This document shows, in pieces, positions 34,606 to 41,241 of a stretch of DNA of 43,177 nt. Every line of letters starts with the position of its first letter. The first letter of the stretch is position 1. The stretch comes from Actinomycetota bacterium (GTDB lineage: Bacteria; Actinomycetota; Actinomycetes; Nanopelagicales; Nanopelagicaceae), in assembly GCA_947372165.1 (NCBI GenBank), contig CANBSP010000003.1, positions 95,230 to 138,406 on the forward strand, written 5' to 3'. The notes beneath the pieces are model-generated. The model worked only from the letters and a program-made list of their open reading frames with translations, had not been told where the DNA came from and did not search any database. The position numbers and the translations under genes were made by a program.

Positions 34606-35475
34606 TTAATCAATCCCAATCTCAATCCCAATCTCAATCCCTATTGGAAGATGATCGCTGATCCCAAGATCTGGTAACTCGATTGGGCTCAGAGTCCGCT
34701 CACCGAATGTAGGAATATGCGCGGTGATGTAGTCGAATTGAATCTTGGCACCCCATGATGGATATGTATTGATCTGGTGCAGAGATCGCCAATGAGTTCC
34801 ACGTACCGGAAGTCCCCATCCCAGGTTGAGATCACCGATTACTAGCGGATTTCCTGGAAGAGATTTCATCCAACGTCGAACCCTCATCAACTGAAAATAA
34901 TTGACAAAGGGGACGAAGGAGAGATGTGTAACGGCGACGGTAAAACCATTCTCTAACTCAGCAGCGAGTGCGAGTCTGGGTTCATCTCTGACATAGATAA
35001 ATCGCAGACCAAAGCGCGACTGCTTCGGCGCTGGAATTGCCAGCGGTAATCCGATCCAACTTCGACCAAGGTCAAGTCGATGCCACTTTTTCACTGGAAT
35101 AGTCGAGATGAGCCCGATGCCGTAACTCGCCTCTGGCCTCTCGTCCTGTGATGAAGTGATGGAATCCTTGCCAGTGTGGATCGCACGATCATTGGGTTGA
35201 AGTGCACGCCATTTCTCACCGGGAGTGCCGATGACGGATGGCGCAAAGGCCCAGTCGACGGCAGAGAGTGCATCTGCGAGGGTCGCAACCTGCGAAAGTT
35301 GTGAGGACCGTGGTTGGTTCTGATCGACCTCTTGAACTCCCAGAACGTCTACATTGCACTCACCCAGAAGCCGGCCAGCCTTCGTGAGGAGTTCTCTCGC
35401 TACTTCCGGGGAGAGTGGCTCCGAGGGCGGCGGGAGGGGTTGGCCATGGAGCAGATTCCACGAGATGACCTTCAT
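34606..35475 (-). CDS. Endonuclease/exonuclease/phosphatase (EEP) family protein
   Basis: A 289-residue protein. It shows the EEP signature: KVISWNLLHG at the start, DVLGVQEVDQN (metal-binding glutamate), AVTHLSFVPF, PLVIGDLNLGWG and a closing GISDHLPIGIEI (catalytic Asp-His). No signal peptide or helix is seen, so it is cytoplasmic. It could be a nuclease or a phosphodiesterase. It lies antisense between adnB and nudC, where mycobacteria have a potassium-channel gene. The last residues (IEIGIEIGID) come from a 12-bp tandem repeat. The start is 6 nt after a TAGCCT hexamer. Confidence 0.82.
   Translation of the reverse strand: MKVISWNLLHGQPLPPPSEPLSPEVARELLTKAGRLLGECNVDVLGVQEVDQNQPRSSQLSQVATLADALSAVDWAFAPSVIGTPGEKWRALQPNDRAIHTGKDSITSSQDERPEASYGIGLISTIPVKKWHRLDLGRSWIGLPLAIPAPKQSRFGLRFIYVRDEPRLALAAELENGFTVAVTHLSFVPFVNYFQLMRVRRWMKSLPGNPLVIGDLNLGWGLPVRGTHWRSLHQINTYPSWGAKIQFDYITAHIPTFGERTLSPIELPDLGISDHLPIGIEIGIEIGID
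34611..34642 (-). repeat. 12-bp tandem repeat, about 2.7 copies, at the 3' end of the EEP gene
   Basis: On the plus strand CAATCCCAATCT is repeated twice, with a partial third copy. It is in frame and encodes G-I-E-I steps at the C-terminus, so copy-number changes would alter only the tail length. Confidence 0.85.
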
Positions 35476-35481
35476 GAGTGA

Positions 35482-35487
35482 AGGCTA
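35482..35487 (-). promoter_or_regulatory. -10 element, leaderless start of the EEP gene
   Basis: On the minus strand TAGCCT is followed by TCACTC and the ATG at 35475. Confidence 0.5.
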
Positions 35488-35583
35488 GTAGGGTCGCCTC
35501 TTATCCGCGGTGCGAAGAATGGCCACCACCGTGAGAGAACGAGACAGAACGAGCGAAACGAAGAGAGGCGGGATTGATCGACC

Positions 35584-36531
35584 ATGAAGATCCTCAACCT
35601 CCCCTTGGCTCGAAGTCGCGTTGATCGGGCAGAGCACCTACGCCGCGACCCAATCGCCCTAGAGGCGCTCTGGGAGCGAGCTCTTGTCATTCACTTTGAT
35701 GGCGAGAAGTTCTTGACGGGGAAAGATGGCGGAGCACTTCGCTTCCTCAAGAGTTTTGAAGCCCCTGATAATGGCGATGAGTTCTTCCTTGGTCTCGATG
35801 GCAATCAGCCTTACTTCCTCTTCATGTCACCGCAGATCGCAGGCGAAGAGGAGAGCTATAAAACATTGCGCGAAGTCGGGGGATTACTCGATGATCTTCA
35901 GATCGGCCTCGCAGTTCACTCCCAAGGTTTAGCGAATTGGCATCGCAAACATCCTCGATGTTCCTCATGTGGTGCTCTGACCCAACCTGCACTTGGTGGA
36001 TCTATCCGCGAGTGTTCACAATGCAACACTCAACATTATCCACGGACTGATCCGGCAATTATCGTCTTGGTTAAAGATGCGAACGATCGCATCCTCCTTG
36101 GACATCAAAAGGTATGGCCCGAACATCGCTTCTCTACCTTTGCTGGCTTTGTCGAAACTGGCGAATCATTCGAGCAATGTGTCACGCGCGAAGTAGCAGA
36201 AGAGGCGGGCGTTCTTGTTACTGATGTGAAGTACCTCGGTTCGCAACCATGGCCATTTCCAGCATCTCTCATGATCGCCTTCGAAGCAACAATTCTCGAC
36301 CCAGAGAATGCTCGCCCAGATGGTGAAGAGATCGAAGAGATTCGGTGGTTTGATCGTGATTCCATTATCGAAGAGATTGAAGCGGGCGAACTCCTTCTTC
36401 CACCAAAGATCAGCGTTGCTCGAGCGATGATTGAATCCTGGTACAACCTTGTGCCACGTGCGGATGGCAGCGCCCGACCTACCTTTGAATCTGTAGAGCG
36501 CGCTCTCTCCGTAGAGTCCTGGCGTAAGTAG
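35584..36531 (+). CDS. nudC: NAD+ diphosphatase / NAD-cap hydrolase NudC
   Basis: A 315-residue protein. After an N-terminal domain comes a zinc ribbon (CSSCGALTQPALGGSIRECS with QC, about residues 124-145), then YPRTDPAIIVLV. The Nudix box is GFVETGESFEQCVTREVAEE followed by AGV, and the NudC-specific SQPWPFPASLMIAFEA follows. It hydrolyses NAD(H) to NMN and AMP and can remove NAD caps from RNA. It precedes uvrD2, as in mycobacteria. The upstream spacer is purine-rich, but no clear -10 at 6 nt is seen. Confidence 0.95.
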   Translation: MKILNLPLARSRVDRAEHLRRDPIALEALWERALVIHFDGEKFLTGKDGGALRFLKSFEAPDNGDEFFLGLDGNQPYFLFMSPQIAGEEESYKTLREVGGLLDDLQIGLAVHSQGLANWHRKHPRCSSCGALTQPALGGSIRECSQCNTQHYPRTDPAIIVLVKDANDRILLGHQKVWPEHRFSTFAGFVETGESFEQCVTREVAEEAGVLVTDVKYLGSQPWPFPASLMIAFEATILDPENARPDGEEIEEIRWFDRDSIIEEIEAGELLLPPKISVARAMIESWYNLVPRADGSARPTFESVERALSVESWRK

Positions 36532-36546
36532 TCGGGATAGGTTGAT

Positions 36547-38181
36547 ATGAGGCTTGAAGAGATTTTGCAGGGCCTAGATCCCGAACAGCAAGAGGCCGTG
36601 ACATCTATTCGCGGGCCAGTTTCAGTCATAGCAGGCGCTGGGACTGGAAAGACGCGCGTCATTACCCATCGAATCGCATATGCCATTGAAGCGGGCGTGA
36701 CCGATCAGAGTAAGACGCTCGCTCTGACCTTCACCGCTCGAGCCGCTGGCGAGATGCGGGCACGCCTTCGTAGCCTGGGCGTTCCTAATGTCAGCGCGCG
36801 AACTTTCCACTCTGCTGCGCTCAAGCAATTGATGTATTTCTGGCCTTATTCATTTGGCGGCGCATTTCCAAAATTGTTAACGAGCAAAGCTGGATTTATG
36901 TCAGAGGCGATGGGGCGAAGTGACACCTTTCTAGCACCTGGCGCCACTACCTTGCGCGAGCTCGCTTCTGAGATTGAATGGGCGAAGGCCGGCGAATTTG
37001 GTGCAGAGATGTACCAAGAGGCCGCCATCGCGGCATCGCGAACCCTGCGCATCCCGAATGGAAAATCTGATCGAGAGAATTTTGCTGAGATTGCAAAGGT
37101 TTACGATGCCTATGAGACGCTCAAGCGTCAAGAGCGAGTCATCGACTTTGAGGATGTATTACTCCTCACGGTCGGCATGTTGGAAGAGGATCGCCCAGTG
37201 CGTGAGCGGATTCGCGATCAATATCGTTACTTCACTGTCGATGAGTATCAAGATGTCTCACCGCTTCAACAACGCCTTCTCAACCTCTGGCTGGGCAACC
37301 GCAACGATATCTGCGTCGTTGGTGATGCCGCACAGACGATTTACTCCTTTGCTGGTGCTACCTCGAACTTCCTCCTTGGCTTCAAAGGTCGCTTCCCTGA
37401 AGCGAAGATTATTCATCTCACTAGAGGGTATCGATCGACGCCAGAGATTATTCAGATGGCTAATCGCGTCCTCAGTCAGAGTGAGAGCCATGGTGACCAG
37501 AAACTCGTCTCAATGAATACTCATGGCGAGAATTTCGAACTTGAAAAATATAGTTCGCCGGCAAGTGAGGCGGTCAAGGTAGTCGAGCGGATCGCTCAAT
37601 TGGATCGGAAGAAGATCAGCGTCGCAATTCTCTCTCGAACAAACCAACAACTAGATCTCTTTGAACGAGAACTTCGAGCACAAGGCATCGAATCCCAACT
37701 CAAGAGCACCGAACGTTTCTTCGATCGTGTTGATGTGCGAGATGCAATGAAGGTCATTCGAAGCGCATCCGTTATTCCAGATGATGAGAACTGGCTCAGG
37801 GATTTGGAGTCAGTCCTTCGCCCCTTTGGCGACGCCGATTACATTCGAGCTCTTAAGACGCTTGCAGCCGATATGCATGCCGATGGCGCGCCAACGATGC
37901 GTACCTTCCTGCGAGAACTCGAAGAGCGGGCAGATCAAAATAATCCACCGCCATTGCCTGGCGTCGTCCTCTCCACGCTCCACGCTGCAAAAGGTCTGGA
38001 ATGGGATCACGTCTTCTTGGTTGGGGTCAACGATGGCACCTTGCCGTTGAATTCTGAATCGAATTCCCTTGAAGAGGAGCGTCGCCTCTTCTATGTGGGG
38101 CTGACGCGAGCTAAGCGCCAAGTTCACTTGAGTACATCAGGGGAGCCAAGTCCCTTCCTGAAACCCTTCCTCATTAATTAG
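36547..38181 (+). CDS. uvrD2: UvrD2-like superfamily 1 DNA helicase, short form
   Basis: A 544-residue helicase. It has VIAGAGTGKTRVITHRIAYA (Walker A, about 28), VDEYQDVSPLQQRLL (Walker B, about 231), VVGDAAQTIYSFAGATSNFL, LSTLHAAKGLEWDHVFLVGV (about 483) and YVGLTRAKRQVHLS (about 518). It unwinds DNA 3' to 5' using ATP. Mycobacterial UvrD2 is near 700 residues and ends with a tetracysteine segment and an HRDC domain; here the protein stops 26 residues after motif VI, with neither. The stop lies 1 nt before the whiB7 -35. A weak GATAGG precedes the ATG. Confidence 0.88.
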   Translation: MRLEEILQGLDPEQQEAVTSIRGPVSVIAGAGTGKTRVITHRIAYAIEAGVTDQSKTLALTFTARAAGEMRARLRSLGVPNVSARTFHSAALKQLMYFWPYSFGGAFPKLLTSKAGFMSEAMGRSDTFLAPGATTLRELASEIEWAKAGEFGAEMYQEAAIAASRTLRIPNGKSDRENFAEIAKVYDAYETLKRQERVIDFEDVLLLTVGMLEEDRPVRERIRDQYRYFTVDEYQDVSPLQQRLLNLWLGNRNDICVVGDAAQTIYSFAGATSNFLLGFKGRFPEAKIIHLTRGYRSTPEIIQMANRVLSQSESHGDQKLVSMNTHGENFELEKYSSPASEAVKVVERIAQLDRKKISVAILSRTNQQLDLFERELRAQGIESQLKSTERFFDRVDVRDAMKVIRSASVIPDDENWLRDLESVLRPFGDADYIRALKTLAADMHADGAPTMRTFLRELEERADQNNPPPLPGVVLSTLHAAKGLEWDHVFLVGVNDGTLPLNSESNSLEEERRLFYVGLTRAKRQVHLSTSGEPSPFLKPFLIN

Positions 38182-38182
38182 C

Positions 38183-38212
38183 TTGCGTGCCGCAAGTGCG
38201 GTGCTCTACCCT
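38183..38212 (+). promoter_or_regulatory. whiB7 promoter with upstream AT-rich patch
   Basis: The -35 TTGCGT (38183-38188), an 18-nt spacer and the -10 TACCCT (38207-38212) are followed by 6 nt and a GTG. ATTAATTA (38173-38180) lies just before the -35, where the AT-hook of WhiB7 is known to contact DNA in mycobacteria. The spacer contains the inverted repeat CCGCA-AG-TGCGG. The arrangement suggests positive autoregulation. Confidence 0.6.
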
Positions 38213-38218
38213 CATCTC

Positions 38219-38404
38219 GTGGAGATCATGAGATCAACGATGCCGGGCCAAGCTTCTGCTGGCTCTACTTGGCGTTCCACAACACCTGCGACCCATACCC
38301 ATTGCGCGGCCGTAACTGCTCCCGCTGACGCCCCTCGTCATGCATATGCATTTACCTACGCCAATAAGTACGGATCTCGCGGATCCTGGAGCGCTATCGG
38401 TTAA
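38219..38404 (+). CDS. whiB7 leader upstream ORF, 61 codons, leaderless
   Basis: GTG at 38219 is exactly 6 nt after the promoter's -10, so translation can start at the first base of the RNA. The peptide begins MEIMRSTMPGQASAGSTW, is rich in T, A, S and H, and ends KYGSRGSWSAIG at TAA. ATG codons at 38228 and 38240 are in the same frame. It has no recognisable domain. Its last codons contain the 5' strand of an antiterminator, and a terminator starts 17 nt after its stop. It is best read as a regulatory ORF whose translation, rather than its product, controls whiB7. Confidence 0.65.
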   Translation: MEIMRSTMPGQASAGSTWRSTTPATHTHCAAVTAPADAPRHAYAFTYANKYGSRGSWSAIG

Positions 38405-38434
38405 ACGATAGAGAGCCACCAGGGCCGCAGATCC
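38372..38434 (+). promoter_or_regulatory. whiB7 antiterminator helix
   Basis: GGATCT-C-GCGG (38372-38382, inside the upstream ORF) can pair with CCGCAGATCC (38425-38434): ten base pairs with one bulged C. The second strand is the 5' arm of the terminator, so the two structures exclude each other. CCTGG (38385-38389) can also pair with CCAGG (38419-38423). A ribosome at the upstream ORF stop would cover the first strand. Confidence 0.7.
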
Positions 38435-38460
38435 GAAAGGATATGCGGTCCTTTTTTTAT
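38422..38460 (+). terminator. Rho-independent terminator (attenuator) in the whiB7 leader
   Basis: GGGCCGCA (38422-38429) pairs with TGCGGTCC (38444-38451). A mismatch and the inner ATCC-GAAA-GGAT hairpin with a GNRA loop follow. Seven T residues come directly after (38452-38458). It is the strongest terminator in the window and lies 38 nt before the whiB7 start, within its own leader. Confidence 0.92.
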
Positions 38461-38497
38461 TCCCATTTACTACAAGAACCGAAAGGAAGTGAGAGAA

Positions 38498-38884
38498 GTG
38501 AGCGTTCTCTTCAGTGATCTATTAGTACCAGGATGGGCAGAGGGAGATTCCGCCAAGATTGGCCTCGCCGATGTCACATCGATGACCGGCAACGGTGATG
38601 AGTTCACCCTGCCATGCCACACCGCAGATCCAGAACTCTTCTTCTCCGAGGAGAGCGTTCAGGTTGCGATCGCAAAGCGGATGTGCGGCACCTGCCCAAT
38701 GAAGAGCGCCTGTTTAGAGGGCGCGCTCTCACGTGCAGAACCGTGTGGCGTTTGGGGCGGCGAACTCTTTGAATCCGGCCAGGTCATCGCGGCAAAGCGC
38801 GGCGTCGGACGTCCACGCACCCGCACTCAGGATGAAAGCTCCACTTTCGAACTTCAATCGGATCAGTTGGTTCAAGCAAGTTAA
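38498..38884 (+). CDS. whiB7: WhiB7-like iron-sulfur transcription factor with AT-hook
   Basis: A 128-residue protein from the GTG at 38498, which has AAAGGA 10 nt before it; a GTG at 38489 overlaps that site. Four cysteines (C40, C63, C66, C72) in PCHTADPELFF and MCGTCPMKSACLEGAL bind a [4Fe-4S] cluster. RAEPCGVWGGELFESGQVIA is the sigma-factor-binding turn. KRGVGRPRTR (AT-hook, GRPR at 104-107) marks the WhiB7/WblC branch, which activates intrinsic antibiotic resistance genes in mycobacteria and Streptomyces. The position next to uvrD2 is conserved. Residues from about 96 on are encoded antisense to the end of the ThiF-like gene. Control is by the attenuator upstream. Confidence 0.92.
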   Translation: MSVLFSDLLVPGWAEGDSAKIGLADVTSMTGNGDEFTLPCHTADPELFFSEESVQVAIAKRMCGTCPMKSACLEGALSRAEPCGVWGGELFESGQVIAAKRGVGRPRTRTQDESSTFELQSDQLVQAS

Positions 38885-40079
38885 TGAGATACGACCGGCG
38901 ACGGTACCTCTCTGCGCGAAGCGAATTCTCAAGGAAGTTCTTTCGATCTGCTGAGTAGTTCGTGACTAAGGCAGCAATCTGCGCGGCGACCAATGCTGCC
39001 GAGATTGCCGGCAATTCGTGATCCTGCCGAGTTGTCACAAGGGATGAGAGATCTAGCGGGAGTGCATCGCGGCGATGGAGCGCTATGCAATGAAGGCAGG
39101 GCCCAACTCCAGGGTCGATGATCGGAGATATTTCAACCGCTTGTGCAATCACCTCACTGATTGCCAGATGTCGAATATGGCCACTCTGCCACGCTTGAAT
39201 CTCTTCGGCGTTGGCGCCTGCTGTGGCAATAACGAGAAGATCGCTTTGATCGCTTTGACCACTTTGACCTTCGCTTAAGGAAGAGAAGTGAGCCGAGTCA
39301 AAGAGCGCCAGCCGAGCGATCTCCTTGTGGTGCAGGGCCTTACTTTTTCCAAGATCATCACTTGTGACAGTGAGACCATTGAGATCACGTGGATGGAGAA
39401 GTGGCGCGCAGCGCACAGGCAGTTCGAGCGTTACATTGCTGAAGCCGCTTGCACTCAGAAGTGCCAAGAGATTCCTAGCGACACGAGTATCACCGTGGAT
39501 GTGAATAGCGAGATCTGATCGCTCCACAATCTCTCGAACTCCGCCATCCACATGTTCATCAGTGCCTCGGTGCGTGATGATCGAACGTTCAATCTCGAGG
39601 CGTTCGGAAATGTTAAGCAAATGCTGTTGGCGAGATGGCTCGCTCGTCGACCTCGGGAGGAATTCAAGTACACCGAGTCGGCCAAGCTCCTCAAAGAATG
39701 TAGTGACAGGTCCCGTTGTCGAGATTCGATCTGCAATCTCGCGCAGTGTCTGCGTGCCGGTGCAGGAGCGAAGGATCTGCAGGAAGATAAGTGAGTCGAC
39801 CTCATACCCGGAACGAGCATCACCGATGTAGATCGAGCCATCTGAGCGGAGAATGTACTGAAGCGAACTTCGAAGGCGTGGGTAGGAGTCGAGATCAAGG
39901 CGGATCTCTGCAATAGCTGAAGTGCCTGAAGTGCCTGAAGTGCCTGAAGTGCCTGAATAGGTGTGGCTCACAGGCAGAGAGTGGCGTTCAGATTCTGCTA
40001 TGCGGCATTCTCTCTCAAGGGTGGGGGAAAGAGAGTACAAATGCCTCGGCTTGCTTACAGAAGAAAACAGCCCGCACAC
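38784..40079 (-). CDS. ThiF/TOMM cyclodehydratase-like protein, orphan
   Basis: A 431-residue protein with similarity to the ThiF-like/leader-peptide-binding proteins of azole-peptide (TOMM) clusters. Recognised segments are YPRLRSSLQYILRSDGSIYI (start of the leader-binding fold), PGVGPCLHCIALHRRDALPL and the C-terminal HPECGCV. The CxxC and CxC pairs probably bind one zinc. No YcaO or precursor peptide gene is nearby. Related genes are seen near uvrD2/whiB7 in other actinobacteria, so it may have a housekeeping role. The start (GTG at 40079) is doubtful: the first 50 residues contain a G-T-S repeat and look non-conserved. The last 33 codons overlap whiB7. Confidence 0.65.
   Translation of the reverse strand: MCGLFSSVSKPRHLYSLSPTLERECRIAESERHSLPVSHTYSGTSGTSGTSGTSAIAEIRLDLDSYPRLRSSLQYILRSDGSIYIGDARSGYEVDSLIFLQILRSCTGTQTLREIADRISTTGPVTTFFEELGRLGVLEFLPRSTSEPSRQQHLLNISERLEIERSIITHRGTDEHVDGGVREIVERSDLAIHIHGDTRVARNLLALLSASGFSNVTLELPVRCAPLLHPRDLNGLTVTSDDLGKSKALHHKEIARLALFDSAHFSSLSEGQSGQSDQSDLLVIATAGANAEEIQAWQSGHIRHLAISEVIAQAVEISPIIDPGVGPCLHCIALHRRDALPLDLSSLVTTRQDHELPAISAALVAAQIAALVTNYSADRKNFLENSLRAERYRRRSYLINLLEPTDPIEVRKWSFHPECGCVDVRRRALPR
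39238..39270 (-). repeat. 9-bp repeat, about 3 degenerate copies, in the ThiF-like gene
   Basis: The plus strand has GATCGCTTT, GATCGCTTT and GACCACTTT in a row, then GACC. In the minus frame this encodes G-Q-S, G-Q-S and D-Q-S triplets. Confidence 0.6.
39917..39957 (-). repeat. 9-bp tandem repeat, 4.5 copies, in the ThiF-like gene
   Basis: CTGAAGTGC is repeated four times exactly with a partial fifth. In the minus frame it encodes G-T-S four times, near the N-terminus. Confidence 0.9.
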
Positions 40080-40090
40080 AGCACCTGCGT

Positions 40091-40130
40091 AGAACTTATG
40101 TGAACTAGTGGGAACTAGTCAGAACTAGAG
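40091..40130. repeat. 10-bp phased direct repeats with GAACTAG core, upstream of the ThiF-like gene
   Basis: Four units of 10 bp: AGAACTTATG, TGAACTAGTG, GGAACTAGTC and AGAACTAGAG. The core GAACT recurs once per DNA helical turn. The block lies 12-51 bp upstream of the ThiF-like GTG and could bind a regulator on one face of the helix, or simply be a tandem expansion. Confidence 0.7.
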
Positions 40131-40191
40131 AGGTGACGAGTGCGGGCTGCGAAGAAGTAACTTCTGGTGGAGCGATCGAGCTGAGAAGGAT

Positions 40192-40368
40192 TTACGCCTT
40201 ACCCAAGATTCGATTGAGCTTTGTTCCACAGACAGAGCAGATGCCCTGTGCCATACGGCGTCCAGAGTCAGAGACCTTGACTTCGCCTTCGAAGGCACGC
40301 TTCTCTTTGCACTTCACGCAGTAAGCGCCAGAGTTATCTTCAAGCTTTCCTACATATTTTTCGGCCAT
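40192..40368 (-). CDS. Small zinc-ribbon protein, DUF5679-like
   Basis: ATG to TAA encodes 58 residues. Two CxxC pairs, AYCVKCKEKRAF and GICSVCGTKLNRILG, form a zinc ribbon. The middle reads FEGEVKVSDSGRRMAQGI. The pattern (C-x-x-C-K-x-K-R, then C-x-x-C-G-T-K-x-x-R-I) fits DUF5679, small proteins of unknown function in actinobacteria. A perfect ribosome binding site AGGAGGG is 5 nt before the ATG. It is shorter than most gene finders accept. It lies 112 nt upstream of the ThiF-like gene on the same strand. Confidence 0.85.
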   Translation of the reverse strand: MAEKYVGKLEDNSGAYCVKCKEKRAFEGEVKVSDSGRRMAQGICSVCGTKLNRILGKA

Positions 40369-40530
40369 GGTGACCCTCCTATCGCCGCAGCAACTCGTCG
40401 TGATGCGCAGGTGCTTCCCGCGCTGAGCGTGCGTACAGGATCAGGGTACCCCCGCATATCTGCGCGTGGTGGGATATCAGGGTCATTGTGGGGAGAAATT
40501 ACGCGTGGCTTTTTAGATCTCTTCGGGGTG

Positions 40531-41241
40531 TTAAATCTCTTCGGGCGATATTGCCTCAGGCGGGGCACCGATTCCAGCCTCAAAGCCCTCTAGGTAGGCC
40601 TCAGCCCGCTCTAAATCGGGATAACGAGCCAGGAGAGCATGGAAGTCTGCCCCGTGGCCCGGAATTCGAAGGTGGATCAGCTCGTGGACGATGACGCAGT
40701 TGAGGACGTAGGCAGGTGCGCTCGCGAGCCGGTCGGCGATCCGGATGGTTCGGTCGACGGTGGTGCAGCTGCCCCATCGCCCCTGCATGGCGCGCCATCG
40801 GATTGAGGAGGGACGTTCATCGAATTCGGGGAGGTAGGTGGCCAAGAGTTCGATCGCCGCAGCCTGGAGCACCTCATCGCCTCGACGAGTTCTTGCCTCT
40901 CGAGCGAGAACGAGATTGATCATCTCGGGGATCAGTGAGGCTTCATCACGGCGAGATGTCCGGTCAGGGATATGAATCTCGATCAGTCCATTATTGCGAA
41001 ATGCCGTTACACCGCGTTTGCGTCGCGCTGATCTGATGACGCGAAATTCTGGGAGGGCTGGTTGCTGGGGCTTTCCATCAGCGAGAGCGGCTCCAAACCT
41101 TCGAGGATTTTGAGGTTTTTGAAGTTTTTGAGGTTTTTGAGGTTTTTGGGATTGTGGGGATTTTTGGAAGTTCTCAGTTCTTGTCACGGAGGGGAAGATA
41201 TCGGCGAAGATCGACTCCTGAATAAAGTTCTCCACCGACAT
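40531..41241 (-). CDS. YgjP-like M48-type metallopeptidase (DUF45/WLM family)
   Basis: A 236-residue protein. The C-terminal domain has WGSCTTVDRTIRIADRLA, then VIVHELIHLRIPGHGADFHA, with the zinc motif H-E-L-I-H and a third histidine in the GADFHALLARYP segment, as in YgjP/SprT-like proteins. The N-terminal 60 residues are low complexity (KPQ repeats from a 9-bp tandem repeat) and not conserved. Substrates are unknown; relatives act on ubiquitin-like or DNA-bound proteins in eukaryotes. GATAAC sits 5 nt before the ATG. Confidence 0.85.
   Translation of the reverse strand: MSVENFIQESIFADIFPSVTRTENFQKSPQSQKPQKPQKLQKPQNPRRFGAALADGKPQQPALPEFRVIRSARRKRGVTAFRNNGLIEIHIPDRTSRRDEASLIPEMINLVLAREARTRRGDEVLQAAAIELLATYLPEFDERPSSIRWRAMQGRWGSCTTVDRTIRIADRLASAPAYVLNCVIVHELIHLRIPGHGADFHALLARYPDLERAEAYLEGFEAGIGAPPEAISPEEI
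41103..41147 (-). repeat. 9-bp tandem repeat, 5 copies, in the YgjP-like gene
   Basis: Plus-strand units GAGGATTTT, GAGGTTTTT, GAAGTTTTT, GAGGTTTTT and GAGGTTTTT, with two more degenerate units after. In the minus frame they encode K-P-Q and K-L-Q triplets in the N-terminal tail. Confidence 0.88.

Noticed and set aside
38183-38404. A stand-alone 73-residue protein gene starting at 38183
   Set aside because: That start is the -35 hexamer of the whiB7 promoter. The same frame makes better sense as a leader ORF starting at 38219, followed by an attenuator.
40133-40324. Plus-strand coding frame over the zinc-ribbon gene
   Set aside because: The minus strand encodes a protein with two CxxC pairs and a perfect ribosome site; the plus frame is its shadow.
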